A program made the translations under genes and the position numbers. From Legionellaceae bacterium (lineage in GTDB: Bacteria > Pseudomonadota > Gammaproteobacteria > Legionellales > Legionellaceae), in NCBI GenBank assembly GCA_030696465.1, contig JAUYSE010000158.1:1-15811 (forward strand): a DNA stretch of 15,811 nt. The letters are read 5' to 3'. The notes below the pieces were generated by a model. It was given only the letters and a program-made list of their open reading frames with translations, ran no database searches and was not told the DNA's origin. This document shows, piece by piece, positions 15,750 to 15,811 of this stretch. Within the stretch, counting starts at the first letter, position 1; every line of letters begins with the position of its first letter.

Positions 15750-15811
15750 TGTCATCCCGGAATTTAGAGAAACTTGAGCGAGCGCGCGAGCCTTAGCAGG
15801 CCTTAATGCCC
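15750..15811. repeat. Possible dispersed repeat at the right edge
   Basis: The stretch begins TGTCATCCCGGAATTTAG and continues into a GC-rich part, GAGCGAGCGCGCGAGCC, followed by a small GCCT/AGGC stem. Its sharp rise in GC above the AT-rich flank and the GTCATCCCGG opening resemble dispersed intergenic repeats of intracellular bacteria. It is cut by the window edge and no second copy is inside the window. Confidence 0.35.

Overview
The window is ordinary, gene-dense chromosome from a low-GC gammaproteobacterium. Gene content suggests the Legionellales (Legionella, Coxiella and their intracellular relatives). The evidence is a paired gspD-gspE (lspDE-like) locus with no other type II secretion genes beside it, a secretin with an N-terminal SPOR-like domain, full-length gammaproteobacterial tig-clpP-clpX-lon genes, and scattered GC-rich short repeats in AT-rich DNA. 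The genus cannot be fixed from this sequence alone.

Layout. Positions 1-391 are noncoding, with a strong hairpin repeat and a near-consensus promoter that drives a tRNA-Leu(UAG) at 392-476. A tightly packed plus-strand series follows: tig, clpP, clpX, lon, then lptF, lptG and relA. Gaps are 9-24 nt except between lon and lptF, where about 125 nt hold two tandem copies of a GC-rich repeat. From 10779 to 11649 there is no gene. On the right, gspD and gspE lie on the minus strand and converge on relA. A candidate gspD promoter and a second type of dispersed repeat fill the right edge.

How the genes work together. Trigger factor folds nascent chains. ClpXP and Lon degrade misfolded and regulatory proteins. 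LptF and LptG are the inner-membrane part of the lipopolysaccharide exporter. RelA makes (p)ppGpp under amino-acid starvation. GspD and GspE are the outer-membrane channel and the motor ATPase of type II secretion.

The most interesting stretch is the gene-free 10.78-11.65 kb interval. It is a diverged tandem duplication of about 340 bp, with a period of 442-443 bp, that starts inside the 3' end of relA. Each copy carries five DnaA-box-like 9-mers at the same internal spacing, including an inverted pair, and an IHF-like site at the same place between them. It resembles a replication origin or a DnaA-titrating or reactivating locus (datA/DARS-like). Gene orientation and a small hand sample of base skew do not favour it being the active bidirectional origin, so its role is open.
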